Shown piece by piece: positions 28,447 through 37,046 of a DNA stretch of 64,000 nt. Both the position numbers and the translations under genes were made by a program. Each line of letters begins with the position of its first letter. Positions within the stretch are counted from its first letter, which is position 1. Under the pieces are notes generated by a model. That model searched no databases and was not told the origin of the DNA. It worked only from the letters and a program-made list of their open reading frames with translations. This DNA is from Brachyspira hampsonii 30446 (lineage in GTDB: Bacteria > Spirochaetota > Brachyspiria > Brachyspirales > Brachyspiraceae), in the NCBI RefSeq assembly GCF_000316195.1, contig NZ_JH994111.1:245605-309604 (forward strand). Direction: 5' to 3'.

Positions 28447-30075
28447 TTATTTAATATATTTGTTTAGGCACTCTCTGACAGCATTTACACCTATTATCAT
28501 TTCCTTGAAATATTCTTCTATTCTGTTTCCTAGATTTATTTTTTCGTCATATAAATCACAAGCAAATATTATTTTATTTGACAGTATAGGCTTTAAATTA
28601 TCTCCTACACTATTTATATCTTTAAACTTGATGTTTTTTATATGTTTCTGCAATTCTTCAAGCATAGGATCAGGACTTATTTCCATAGTATTGCCATTGT
28701 CATCTATTCCCATTAAATATCTAAGCCAAGCTGCTATTGTTATAGGTATTCCAATTAAAGAAGAAGTATCAAGCCCGTTTTTTACATAAGATTTTAAAGT
28801 TTCCCCATATCTGATAGGTATTTTTTGCGAAGTATCTGTAGCTATTCTTTTAGGAGAATCTGGTATATACGGATTGACTAATCTTTCTTCTATAACCTCT
28901 TTTATGAAGTCCATTGGATTTAATATTTTAGGATTGATAACTACTTTCATGCCTTCATCATAGCCTATTTTTTCAACTAGCTTTTTTAATATAGGGTCTT
29001 TCATTTCATTATATATAAAATCATAATCTAAAAGACAGCCGAATATTGCTAAAGATGTATGAAGAGGATTTAAGCAAGTAGTAACTTTCATTTTTTCAGA
29101 GTTTTTTACAGTTTCTCTGTCTGTAATATATACTCCTGCTTTATTTAAATCAGGTCTTCCGTTTGGAAATAAATCTTCAATAACCAAGTATTCAGGCACT
29201 TCCGCATTAACAAAGCCAGCCATAGGATTATGTCCGACTTTAAATATTGACATGTCTTCAAGCCCTATACCCTCAAGTTTCTTTGATATAATTTCAGAAG
29301 GTCTTGGTGTAATTTTGTCAATCATACTAAAAGGAAAAGCAGCTTTTTTATTATCTTCAAGATATTCTATAAATCCATTGTCAGCGAAACCTTTTTTTAC
29401 CCATTCTTTAGCTATATCAATAACAGCACTTTTTAATTTATCCCCATTATTAGAGCAGTTATCAATACTAAGCATTGCTATAGGGTAAGCTCCGTTTTTA
29501 TATCTCTCTAAAAGCATAGCACAAGCAATACTCATAATATTTTTTGCTTTTTTAGGCTCATTTTCAATATCATCAGCAACTATTTTATTATAGTTACCGT
29601 TAGAATCTTTTATAGAGTAGCCTTTTTCTGTTATAGTAAAACTTGCCATTTGAAGTGATTTTGATATGAAAACTTTTTTTAATTCTTCATAATAATTGAT
29701 AAAATCAGCATGAAGTATATCAGTAATGCTTCCTATAATTTTTTTATCTATATTACCATCACTTTTTATAGATGCTAAAAGAGTGAGATTATCAAAAGGC
29801 TTATAAACTTTATCAAGCATTTCATAATCATCATCTCTTCCAGCAGCATGCGTATCAACAGCTATTATACCAGTATCTATAATATTATCATTTAAAAGAG
29901 TATCAGCTATTCTCGCAACAAAACCTCTGAATATATTACCCGCTCCGAAATGAATCCAAGTAGGTTTTTCATTTGTATTTTTTTTAATTTGTTTTATATC
30001 ATACTTTGGTATTTCTATATTATTTTTTTCAAAAAAGGCTTTATTGTTTATTAAGTTTTCAATATTGATTTTCAT
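28447..30075 (-). CDS. uxuB: Fructuronate reductase (D-mannonate oxidoreductase)
   Basis: NADH-dependent reduction of fructuronate to mannonate. It is a member of the long-chain mannitol dehydrogenase family: the nucleotide-binding signature WIHFGAGNIFRGF lies near residues 41-53 and the catalytic region FKVGHNPMAGFVNAE is mid-protein. KxxxxN-type active-site residues fit KMKVTTCLNPLHTSLA. Length 542 aa. First gene of the uxuB-uxuA-uxaC-eda set, directly behind a promoter with the shared palindrome. Confidence 0.95.
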   Translation of the reverse strand: MKINIENLINNKAFFEKNNIEIPKYDIKQIKKNTNEKPTWIHFGAGNIFRGFVARIADTLLNDNIIDTGIIAVDTHAAGRDDDYEMLDKVYKPFDNLTLLASIKSDGNIDKKIIGSITDILHADFINYYEELKKVFISKSLQMASFTITEKGYSIKDSNGNYNKIVADDIENEPKKAKNIMSIACAMLLERYKNGAYPIAMLSIDNCSNNGDKLKSAVIDIAKEWVKKGFADNGFIEYLEDNKKAAFPFSMIDKITPRPSEIISKKLEGIGLEDMSIFKVGHNPMAGFVNAEVPEYLVIEDLFPNGRPDLNKAGVYITDRETVKNSEKMKVTTCLNPLHTSLAIFGCLLDYDFIYNEMKDPILKKLVEKIGYDEGMKVVINPKILNPMDFIKEVIEERLVNPYIPDSPKRIATDTSQKIPIRYGETLKSYVKNGLDTSSLIGIPITIAAWLRYLMGIDDNGNTMEISPDPMLEELQKHIKNIKFKDINSVGDNLKPILSNKIIFACDLYDEKINLGNRIEEYFKEMIIGVNAVRECLNKYIK

Positions 30076-30093
30076 TTCATACCCTCTAAGTTG

Positions 30094-30136
30094 TATACTA
30101 GTATATTAATTCTACAAAAATAATATAAACTGTCAA
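30094..30136 (-). promoter_or_regulatory. uxuB promoter with ATACTAGTAT operator
   Basis: Reading the minus strand: TTGACA (30136-30131), 16-bp spacer, TAGAAT (30114-30109), and immediately after it the perfect 12-bp palindrome TATACTAGTATA (30105-30094). The palindrome covers the expected transcription start, where a repressor would block initiation. Confidence 0.85.
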
Positions 30137-30156
30137 GCAAAAATTAAATTATTATA

Positions 30157-31596
30157 TTATTGGTTTTTAGCTTTTATCTCAGCTATAGCTCCTTGTATTT
30201 CTTCCATTTTCTCTCTAGTAAGAGGATAGAATCTCATAGCTATTATATTTAATACCCATCCAATCATAGGAGCAAGGAATACACAGAACATAGTTACCCA
30301 GAAAATTCCTGTTGAATAAGGAGTATCAGGAGTAGGCTGAGTAGTTTTGAAACCTATCATAGCAATTAACAGTCCTACTATAGTAGTAGCGAAAGATGAT
30401 ATTATTTTATCAACACAGCTGAATAATGTACCCATCAAACCAGGAACATATTTTCCAGATCTGTAAGTTTCATAGTCGGCACAGTCGGCAGTCATAGGTA
30501 TAACTATATTAGTAGATATTCCAGCAAAACCCTGCATTAATATCCATAATACTATAAATGCTATAGTAAAGAAATTAGGATTTTTAAAGCTCATAGTAGT
30601 AGGCTCTCCGAATATGAATAATAATAATAGAAGAGCAGCAAATATTATACAGCCTATAGTACCAAATAATAATGCTTTTCTCTGACCCATACGGCTTGCT
30701 ACAAATTTCATACCCAATATTATTATAATGATGCTTGGTATACTATATATAGCAGAAACTTCACCGCTTAGAGCATAATTTCCGCATATTATACCATAAA
30801 GCATAACTAATACTATAGAGTTAGATTGTATAGTAACAAAAAGTTTACTTGTAGAAGCAGCAATTACAAGCATTTGTATTGCTCTGTTTTTTGTTATAAC
30901 AGTCCAATAATCTTTAAAAGTAATTAATTGAGGCTTTCCAAGTCCAAAATACTCTGTTCTGTCTTTAGTCCATAATCCTATTATAGCTAGTGCAGATAAT
31001 ACAGCAGATACGATTATAGTAAATATTAGGAAAGTATTAAAAAAATCAGCATTAAAACCGCCGTATTTTGGTATCCATACTTTAGAAACTACAATCTGCA
31101 TACCGGCAAATAATACAACATTATAACTTCCGTCAAATATTGTAAAATAAGGTCTTTGTTTAGGATCATTAGTAAGACAAGTTTGAGCAGATTTTGTAAC
31201 AACGCATTGCAAAGTATATCCTATAATATATACAGCATAAACCAATATAAATAATAATAATCTCATATTTTCAGGAGCTTTATATACAAATTTGTACATT
31301 ATAAAACAAGATATAATCATTACAATATTTCCGGCAACTATAAAAGGTCTGTTTTTACCAAATTTTCCATTGGTTTTATCTAGTAAATAACCAACGAAAG
31401 GATCTGTTACAGCGTCCCAAATACGCATAGCAGTAAGGAGTGTAGATACTAAAACTACTCCTAATCCTAACATTCCTGTAGCGTAATAAGATATAAAAAA
31501 CATGAAAAACATGTATAAATTAGTAGCGGTGTTATTAAAAGCAAAAAATGCTATCTGCCATATTTTGGCTCTATGATAATTAATTGTATTATCCAT
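30157..31596 (-). CDS. GPH-family glucuronide:cation symporter
   Basis: Inner-membrane importer of the glycoside-pentoside-hexuronide family, about 12 transmembrane helices in 479 residues. The family signature RIWDAVTDPFVGYLLDKTNGKFGKNRPFI spans the helix 2-3 loop. Its place directly downstream of beta-glucuronidase suggests a UidB-like substrate (intact glucuronides). It is separated from uidA by a 76-bp gap with a strong hairpin. It probably has no promoter of its own. Confidence 0.9.
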   Translation of the reverse strand: MDNTINYHRAKIWQIAFFAFNNTATNLYMFFMFFISYYATGMLGLGVVLVSTLLTAMRIWDAVTDPFVGYLLDKTNGKFGKNRPFIVAGNIVMIISCFIMYKFVYKAPENMRLLLFILVYAVYIIGYTLQCVVTKSAQTCLTNDPKQRPYFTIFDGSYNVVLFAGMQIVVSKVWIPKYGGFNADFFNTFLIFTIIVSAVLSALAIIGLWTKDRTEYFGLGKPQLITFKDYWTVITKNRAIQMLVIAASTSKLFVTIQSNSIVLVMLYGIICGNYALSGEVSAIYSIPSIIIIILGMKFVASRMGQRKALLFGTIGCIIFAALLLLLFIFGEPTTMSFKNPNFFTIAFIVLWILMQGFAGISTNIVIPMTADCADYETYRSGKYVPGLMGTLFSCVDKIISSFATTIVGLLIAMIGFKTTQPTPDTPYSTGIFWVTMFCVFLAPMIGWVLNIIAMRFYPLTREKMEEIQGAIAEIKAKNQ

Positions 31597-31624
31597 TGTA
31601 TGTGTACCTCCTATTTTTTATAAA

Positions 31625-31656
31625 GGGTAGGAGAATTGTTTTTTAATTTCCTACCC
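31625..31656 (-). promoter_or_regulatory. Intercistronic hairpin between uidA and the symporter
   Basis: GGGTAGGA (31625-31632) pairs perfectly with TCCTACCC (31649-31656). It lacks a strong T tail on the minus strand, so an mRNA processing or partial termination signal is more likely than a full stop. Confidence 0.7.
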
Positions 31657-31672
31657 ATAGTTTTTTCAATTA

Positions 31673-33478
31673 TTATTTTTTGTAATCTAGCGGCAATTTA
31701 GTCCATCTGCTTCTTATATAATGAGCAACTGCTTTAGGCTGACGAGTTCTAGTAAATATTCCTTTTTTGTTTCCATCTACTCTGAATATTCCTTCAGTAG
31801 TTTGGAAATCAGCAAAGTTCCATAACTGTTCGCCTATTATAAAGTCGTAACTATCAAAAACTTTGAAGTTCATTTCATAGTATTCACATTGATATTCTTC
31901 GCTCCACATAACAGAAGGAAGTTTATGAACACCTGCATAAGTATCAGCTCCGTATTCTGTAAACATAACAGGCTTGTTCATGTCTTTATATAGATTCATC
32001 TCTTCTCTGAATTTTTCTTCTGACATGTCTATTTCATAACCGCCCAAGAAATACCAGCCGTAATATCTGTTTAATGTAATTACATCGCATAGATGCATAC
32101 ATTTGCATTTACCCGGAGCAGATGCCTGAATAGCAGCAAAAGTTTTTGGTAAGTTTTGTTTGTCTATGCTTTTCGCAAAGTTAAATATATCTTCAAAGTA
32201 TGGCAAAGCTTCATCTTTAGAAGTGTCAGGTTCGTTAAATAAGCTCCACATAACAACAGAAGGGTGATTCTTATCTCTTGTAATAAGTTCTTCTACAGCT
32301 TTTTTATGTATCTCTTTGGTCTTTGTATGTACTTCTTCTAAAGAGAAATAATCAGCCTTTGAAGCACCTGGATTTAATACAGATCCCACATCGAACATAC
32401 CAACGGCAGCTATTTCATCTATAATAACTATACCTTCTCTGTCAGCAGCCTGCATTATCTCTTCACTATATGGATAATGTGATGTTCTAAATGAATTAGC
32501 ACCTATCCATTTAATAAGTTCAAAGTCTCTTTTTATTACAGGCGGATTATAACCTCTTCCGGCTGTTTCACTGTCTTCATGTTTTCCGAATCCTGTAAAG
32601 TAGAAAGGCTTTCCGTTTATTAGGAATTTTGTGCCTTCAACTTTTATTGTTCTTATTCCAAAATCAAGATAGTATTCATCTATTAACTCTTCGCCGTTTT
32701 TGATGCATGCTTCAAATTTGTATAAATAAGCAGCTTTCGGATTCCACAATTTAGCATTTTTAATAGCTATTTTTCCATTTTTTCCTTCGGCACTTGCTAT
32801 TTCTTTTCCTTCTTCATCGTATATTTTTACGAATACTTTATTTTCACCTGTAGTATGTACTTCATAATTTACTATACCATCATTTCCATTCACTTCAGAT
32901 AATATATCTATATCATAAATATATTCTTTATTTGTAACAGTAATTTTTACAGGTCTGTTTAAACCAGCATAATTGAAAAAGTCAAAAGAAGGTTTAATAT
33001 ATTTTTTGCCTGAAGGTTTAGTTTCTGTATGTCCGCAAGGCAATGTAGTGTTGCTAAGCTCATTATTAACAACCACTACTAACTTATTTTTTTCTCCAAA
33101 TACTCCGGCTTCATTGACAGGGGCATTAAAAGGCATAAATCCGCCTACATGCGTACATACTTCTTTTCCGTTAATATATACAGTAGCTTCATGTGTAGCA
33201 CAGCCAAATCTTACATTAACATTTTTGTATTTCCATTCTAAAGGAAGATAGAATGATGTTTCATACCATATATCTCCGGCATGTTCTCTTATATTTTTAT
33301 CTGTAAAAAGATCATTAAAGCTAGATGGTACAGGTATGAATGTAGTGTCTTTTAATCCGTTGGCATAACCATTTTTTCTTCCTTCATTGTTTGAATCTAT
33401 CTTAAATTCCCACATTCCAGATATATCAACAACTCTTCTTGTTCTGCTTTCTCTAGGATATAACATAGAGTTAACCAT
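31673..33478 (-). CDS. uidA: Beta-glucuronidase (GH2)
   Basis: Hydrolyses glucuronides to glucuronate and aglycone. Glycoside hydrolase family 2 layout: sugar-binding, immunoglobulin-like and TIM-barrel domains. The acid/base Glu is in SLFNEPD (about residue 415) and the nucleophile Glu in FTEYGADT (about 510). GNKKGIFTR near 570 holds the Asn-x-Lys pair that reads the glucuronate carboxylate, which separates true glucuronidases from galactosidases. The segment between GMFDVGSV and TKEIHKKA is long, like the Loop 1 class known for gut enzymes. There is no signal peptide, so it acts in the cytoplasm on imported glucuronides. Length 601 aa. Confidence 0.96.
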   Translation of the reverse strand: MVNSMLYPRESRTRRVVDISGMWEFKIDSNNEGRKNGYANGLKDTTFIPVPSSFNDLFTDKNIREHAGDIWYETSFYLPLEWKYKNVNVRFGCATHEATVYINGKEVCTHVGGFMPFNAPVNEAGVFGEKNKLVVVVNNELSNTTLPCGHTETKPSGKKYIKPSFDFFNYAGLNRPVKITVTNKEYIYDIDILSEVNGNDGIVNYEVHTTGENKVFVKIYDEEGKEIASAEGKNGKIAIKNAKLWNPKAAYLYKFEACIKNGEELIDEYYLDFGIRTIKVEGTKFLINGKPFYFTGFGKHEDSETAGRGYNPPVIKRDFELIKWIGANSFRTSHYPYSEEIMQAADREGIVIIDEIAAVGMFDVGSVLNPGASKADYFSLEEVHTKTKEIHKKAVEELITRDKNHPSVVMWSLFNEPDTSKDEALPYFEDIFNFAKSIDKQNLPKTFAAIQASAPGKCKCMHLCDVITLNRYYGWYFLGGYEIDMSEEKFREEMNLYKDMNKPVMFTEYGADTYAGVHKLPSVMWSEEYQCEYYEMNFKVFDSYDFIIGEQLWNFADFQTTEGIFRVDGNKKGIFTRTRQPKAVAHYIRSRWTKLPLDYKK

Positions 33479-33518
33479 AAATTCAATTTCCTCCGTAAAT
33501 CTATAATTTATATATTAA

Positions 33519-34391
33519 TTAATCAAAGAATAATTTTGTCAAGTCAATACCAACTTTAAGTTCAAATCCTAAGCCTTGTTTATTAGCTTCAGATGTTCCC
33601 ATTTTAAATATTCCACCGTAGAATAATCTAGGTTCAAAGAAGAAAGTCCATTCTTCTAGGAAGAACTGTAAACGAGGATTAAATCTTATCCAATACCAAT
33701 CTTTGAATGAAGTTTGAGCACCTGATAATATTTTGAATTGTATTTCTGGTCTTAAAGCAAACCAATCATTGAAACGCATTTGATATGCTACTCTAAACTC
33801 AGTACCGTCATACCAGCCTTGAGTTAATCTTCCAGAAGCAGGATCATACTGATTTCCTCTTATATATATATTCTGCTGAGCCATTACTGTTATAGAATGA
33901 GATTTGAAAGCTGCAACATCTGGAAGTCTTTTATTCAAATACATCATAAATACAAAATCTCCTGATGAAGTAAGTCCCAAGCTAAAAGTATTTAGGAAGT
34001 GTACATTTGCTGTTAATTCTAAATAATTAAAAGGATTGGCGAGGTTTTTACCAGGTCTATTTCCCTCAACTTTATTCCAACCTTCAAGATTATCATATTG
34101 TGCTTGGAATATAAATCCGAATCCTAACCAAGGTACACTTTTTAATGTTTGCAAATATGTAAGTTTTGTATCAAAGTTTTCCATATTTCTTGCACCTTTA
34201 GGATTGCTTCCCAATCCTGTTAAGTCTCCTGAAGCATATTCAATGTAAAAACTCAGCATTTTCATTGAGCCCGGATATACATTAAAGAATTGAAGAACAG
34301 GATTTGTTTGAGTATTTGCTGCCTGCTGAGCAAATAATGCACTATTTGCTAATAAAGCAAAAACTAAAATATTAATAAAAACTTTTTTCAT
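33519..34391 (-). CDS. Outer-membrane beta-barrel protein of the glucuronide locus
   Basis: 290 residues with a cleavable signal peptide (LLANSALFAQQ). The mature part alternates hydrophobic and polar residues, is rich in aromatic residues (for example FRVAYQMRFNDWFALRPEIQFKI), and the C-terminus ends in FFD after a strand-like LGFELKVGIDLTKL. These features suggest an outer-membrane porin. It is the first gene of the uidA-symporter transcript and has the locus operator at its promoter, so a channel for glucuronides is a fair inference. No characterised family was recognised. Confidence 0.78.
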   Translation of the reverse strand: MKKVFINILVFALLANSALFAQQAANTQTNPVLQFFNVYPGSMKMLSFYIEYASGDLTGLGSNPKGARNMENFDTKLTYLQTLKSVPWLGFGFIFQAQYDNLEGWNKVEGNRPGKNLANPFNYLELTANVHFLNTFSLGLTSSGDFVFMMYLNKRLPDVAAFKSHSITVMAQQNIYIRGNQYDPASGRLTQGWYDGTEFRVAYQMRFNDWFALRPEIQFKILSGAQTSFKDWYWIRFNPRLQFFLEEWTFFFEPRLFYGGIFKMGTSEANKQGLGFELKVGIDLTKLFFD

Positions 34392-34411
34392 AATAAAACT
34401 CCTTTACTAAC

Positions 34412-34448
34412 ATACTAGTATTTTAGTAAAAATAAAATCCATTGTCAA
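34412..34448 (-). promoter_or_regulatory. Promoter and operator of the porin-uidA-symporter genes
   Basis: Minus strand: TTGACA (34448-34443), 17-bp spacer, TAAAAT (34425-34420), overlapping the palindrome ATACTAGTAT (34421-34412). Same architecture as the uxuB promoter. Confidence 0.85.
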
Positions 34449-34712
34449 TAAAAATGATGATTTTTTTATAAAAAAGTAATATTTTAGATTTTTTTATTTA
34501 TTTTTTATTGCTTGAAGTTTTTCATAAATGATGTATCTTTAATATAATCTTTATGAAATAAAGAATATTTTGAGTTGAAAGTCGGTTTATGGCATGCAAT
34601 AATAAAATATGTTTGTATACTCAAATAAATTTATCCTCTTATTATAGCCTGCCAATTAGCTGATTTATGTTTATAATTATAAAAAATAATTTTAAGGATA
34701 TATTTTTAGATT

Positions 34713-35420
34713 ATGCCGAAAGTTAAGAATAATAATGCAGATAATTTAATAATATTAGATAGAGAAATTAATGAGCCTATAGGTGATTATGCTGTTAGAT
34801 GTTTAGAATATAATATTATCAATATGGCATTGCTTCCTGGTACTTTTATTAGTGAAAAGATAGTAAGTGAAGTGTTATCTATAAGCAGAACTCCTATAAG
34901 AGAGGCTTTCTCAAGACTTGAAAAGATGCATTTGATGGAAATATACCCTCAAAAAGGAACTATGGTATCATTGATAGACACTTCTATTGTTGAAGAAACC
35001 AGCTTTATGAGAATGGTGCTTGAAAAAGAAATAATCAAAATAGTTTGTAAGAATCAGACAGAAAAAGATTTAAAATTAATAAATAAAAATATAGAACAGT
35101 ATGAAAAGAATATAAATACTAATAAAGTTTATGAACTTCTCAAATTAGATAATGAATTTCATGAGTTATTATTCTCAATAGCAGATAAAAAATTGACATT
35201 TAGTTTGATAAGAGATTCTATAAAACATTTTAACAGAGCCAGAATATTCAATATAATGGAAATGGACAGAACTAGAACATTAACAGAACATAAAAATATC
35301 CTTACTTACATAAAAGAAAAAAATATAAGAAAACTTATTCCCCTAATGGAAGTACATTTAACTCATGTAAAAGATGACTTGGTGTTTTTAAAAAATAAAT
35401 TCCCTGAATATTTTAAATAG
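34713..35420 (+). CDS. GntR/FCD transcriptional regulator of glucuronate genes
   Basis: 235 residues. The N-terminal winged helix has the GntR signature (ISEKIVSEVLSISRTPIREAFSRLEKMHLMEIYPQKGTMV, given as family landmarks around residues 45-90). The C-terminal all-helical FCD domain has the metal-site histidines in DNEFHELL and TEHKNIL. FCD-type regulators of this kind (UxuR, ExuR) sense uronates or their products. It is encoded next to the pathway, opposite the porin gene, and most likely binds ATACTAGTAT. A half-like site TGTATACT lies upstream at 34613-34620, possibly for autoregulation. Confidence 0.88.
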   Translation: MPKVKNNNADNLIILDREINEPIGDYAVRCLEYNIINMALLPGTFISEKIVSEVLSISRTPIREAFSRLEKMHLMEIYPQKGTMVSLIDTSIVEETSFMRMVLEKEIIKIVCKNQTEKDLKLINKNIEQYEKNINTNKVYELLKLDNEFHELLFSIADKKLTFSLIRDSIKHFNRARIFNIMEMDRTRTLTEHKNILTYIKEKNIRKLIPLMEVHLTHVKDDLVFLKNKFPEYFK

Positions 35421-35425
35421 AGAAT

Positions 35426-36448
35426 TTACCTTTTTACATCTAATCCGTCTTTAGATTTCATAAGATTCATTACCTCTTCTTTTGTTGTTAAATTCCAATC
35501 ACCCGGTATGCTATGCTTTATACAGAAAGAAGCAGCAGCAAATTCCAATATATCCTGATAATTATCAAATAATTGTATGCCAGAAAGTATTCCCGCAGCA
35601 AATGAGTCGCCCGTACCTATTCTGTCAATAATATTTTTTATATAGTATTTTTTTGATTTATATAATTTTTTATCGGCATATAACATACTGTATATATTAT
35701 TATGATTTGAGCTTATAGCCTCTCTTTTAGTTGTAATTACCATATCTAATGAATATTTATCTATTAATTCATTCATAATTGATTTGTAGTCCTCATCGCT
35801 TATATCAGAGTCAACATCAACATCACTTTTTACACCTAAAATTTTAACAGCATCATATTCATTAGCAAATACTATATCAGAATATTCTACTATTTCAGGC
35901 ATCACATCTTCTATTTTTTTGCCGTATTTCCATAATTTTTTTCTATGATTAATATCGCATGAAACTTTTACATTTCTTTTTTTTGCTTCTTTTACGGCAT
36001 ATAGAGTGAGATCTGCAGCTGTCTGACTTATAGCAGGAGTTACTCCGCTTATATGAAAATAAGATGCATTATCAAAAACTTTATCCCAATCAAAATCTTC
36101 TATTAAGGCTTGTGATATAGAAGAATATTCTCTGTCATAAATAACATTTGAACTTCTGTAATTATTACCAGGATCTACAAAATATATACCAAGTCTTTTT
36201 CCTTCCCAAGATATTGCAGATGTATCAACTCTATGACTTAAAAGCAATTCCTCCACCTTTTTACCAATAGCATTGTTAGGAAGAGCAGTTACATATCTGC
36301 TTTTTAATCCGAATATAGAAGCTAAAACACAAATATTAGCTTCAACGCCTCCGAATGTTGCATTAAGTTTTGAGGACTGAAATAATCTTTCATTGTCTAT
36401 TGATGAGAGCCTTAGCATTATCTCTCCAAATCCTATTATATATGACAT
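35426..36448 (-). CDS. kdgK: 2-keto-3-deoxygluconate kinase (PfkB family)
   Basis: Phosphorylates KDG to KDPG. The PfkB family C-terminal signature is DRIGTGDSFAAGILSG, with the catalytic Asp in GTGDS. The N-terminus GFGEIMLRLSS and the GGVEANI region match KdgK-type kinases. Length 340 aa. It converges on the gntR gene with only 5 bp between stops and has its own promoter with the shared operator. Confidence 0.94.
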   Translation of the reverse strand: MSYIIGFGEIMLRLSSIDNERLFQSSKLNATFGGVEANICVLASIFGLKSRYVTALPNNAIGKKVEELLLSHRVDTSAISWEGKRLGIYFVDPGNNYRSSNVIYDREYSSISQALIEDFDWDKVFDNASYFHISGVTPAISQTAADLTLYAVKEAKKRNVKVSCDINHRKKLWKYGKKIEDVMPEIVEYSDIVFANEYDAVKILGVKSDVDVDSDISDEDYKSIMNELIDKYSLDMVITTKREAISSNHNNIYSMLYADKKLYKSKKYYIKNIIDRIGTGDSFAAGILSGIQLFDNYQDILEFAAASFCIKHSIPGDWNLTTKEEVMNLMKSKDGLDVKR

Positions 36449-36470
36449 TTTGCTGCCTCTGCTTATTAAT

Positions 36471-36521
36471 ATACTAGTATGTTACTAATATTATAATAGT
36501 ACACTAAAGATTAATTGTCAA
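36471..36521 (-). promoter_or_regulatory. kdgK promoter with ATACTAGTAT operator
   Basis: Minus strand: TTGACA (36521-36516), 17-bp spacer, TATTAT (36498-36493), then ATACTAGTAT at 36480-36471, 12 bp past the -10. Confidence 0.82.
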
Positions 36522-36557
36522 ATAAATATTCAAAAAAAATCAATGTTTATTTAAAAA

Positions 36558-36600
36558 AGAAAAAGGTTAAATAGTTTTTGATATTTAACCTTTTATAATT
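36558..36600 (-). terminator. Terminator of the ArsR-permease-thioredoxin operon
   Basis: AAAAGGTTAAATA (36561-36573) pairs perfectly with TATTTAACCTTTT (36582-36594). It lies 25 bp past the stop of the last thioredoxin-like gene on the minus strand. Confidence 0.85.
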
Positions 36601-36618
36601 TTAAGAATAGAAAAAATA

Positions 36619-36960
36619 TTATAAATTTTCTTTTAATAACTTGATGATTTCTTCCTTGCTTAATACTTTACCATAAGAAAGAACTTTATCATCCAATACC
36701 AAAGCAGGAGTTGACATTACTCCATACGAAGCGATTTCAGCCATATCTTCTACATATTTAATTGCCAAATCAAGTTTAGCTTCTTCTATAGCAGCTATTG
36801 TATTTTCTTCTAATTTTTGACAATTAGAGCATCCTGTTCCAAGTATTTTAACTCTAGCCTCTATAGGCGGATCTTGTTTTATTTCCTCTTCAACGAAGGG
36901 ATTAATAGAAGGACCTCAGCCGCAGCCTCCTCTTCCAAATAGAATATCTCTTAATGACAT
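36619..36960 (-). CDS. Thioredoxin-like selenoprotein (TGA decoded as Sec at codon 15)
   Basis: Read from ATG 36960-36958 with a GGAGA ribosome site 5 bp upstream, the frame runs MSLRDILFGRGGCG, then TGA at 36918-36916, then 98 further codons to TAA. After the TGA the protein is a redox-active-disulfide (thioredoxin_3) domain: VKILGTGCSNCQKLEENT, the conserved cis-Pro region VMSTPALVLDDKVLSYGKVLS, and a helical end. It aligns throughout with the neighbouring intact gene at 37450. The TGA is preceded by Cys-Gly, giving a GCGU motif, and is followed by a SECIS-type hairpin. I therefore read TGA as selenocysteine, total 113 residues. A plain nonsense mutation is the alternative but does not explain the hairpin or the same pattern in the next gene. 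Confidence 0.82.
36885..36900 (-). promoter_or_regulatory. Putative bacterial SECIS hairpin (last thioredoxin-like gene)
   Basis: Minus strand: CCCTTC, loop GTT, GAAGaGG with one bulged A, plus a closing T-A pair. The apical loop starts with G, exactly 22 nt after the TGA. This fits the bacterial SECIS rules (loop of 3-14 nt, G within its first two positions, 16-37 nt from UGA). Confidence 0.72.
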
Positions 36961-37046
36961 ATTTATCTCCTTTTATTTTATTAATTAAAAATTATTTTCT
37001 AAAAGTAAAACAATTTTTATATTAATTACTAATTTTTTTATATAAT

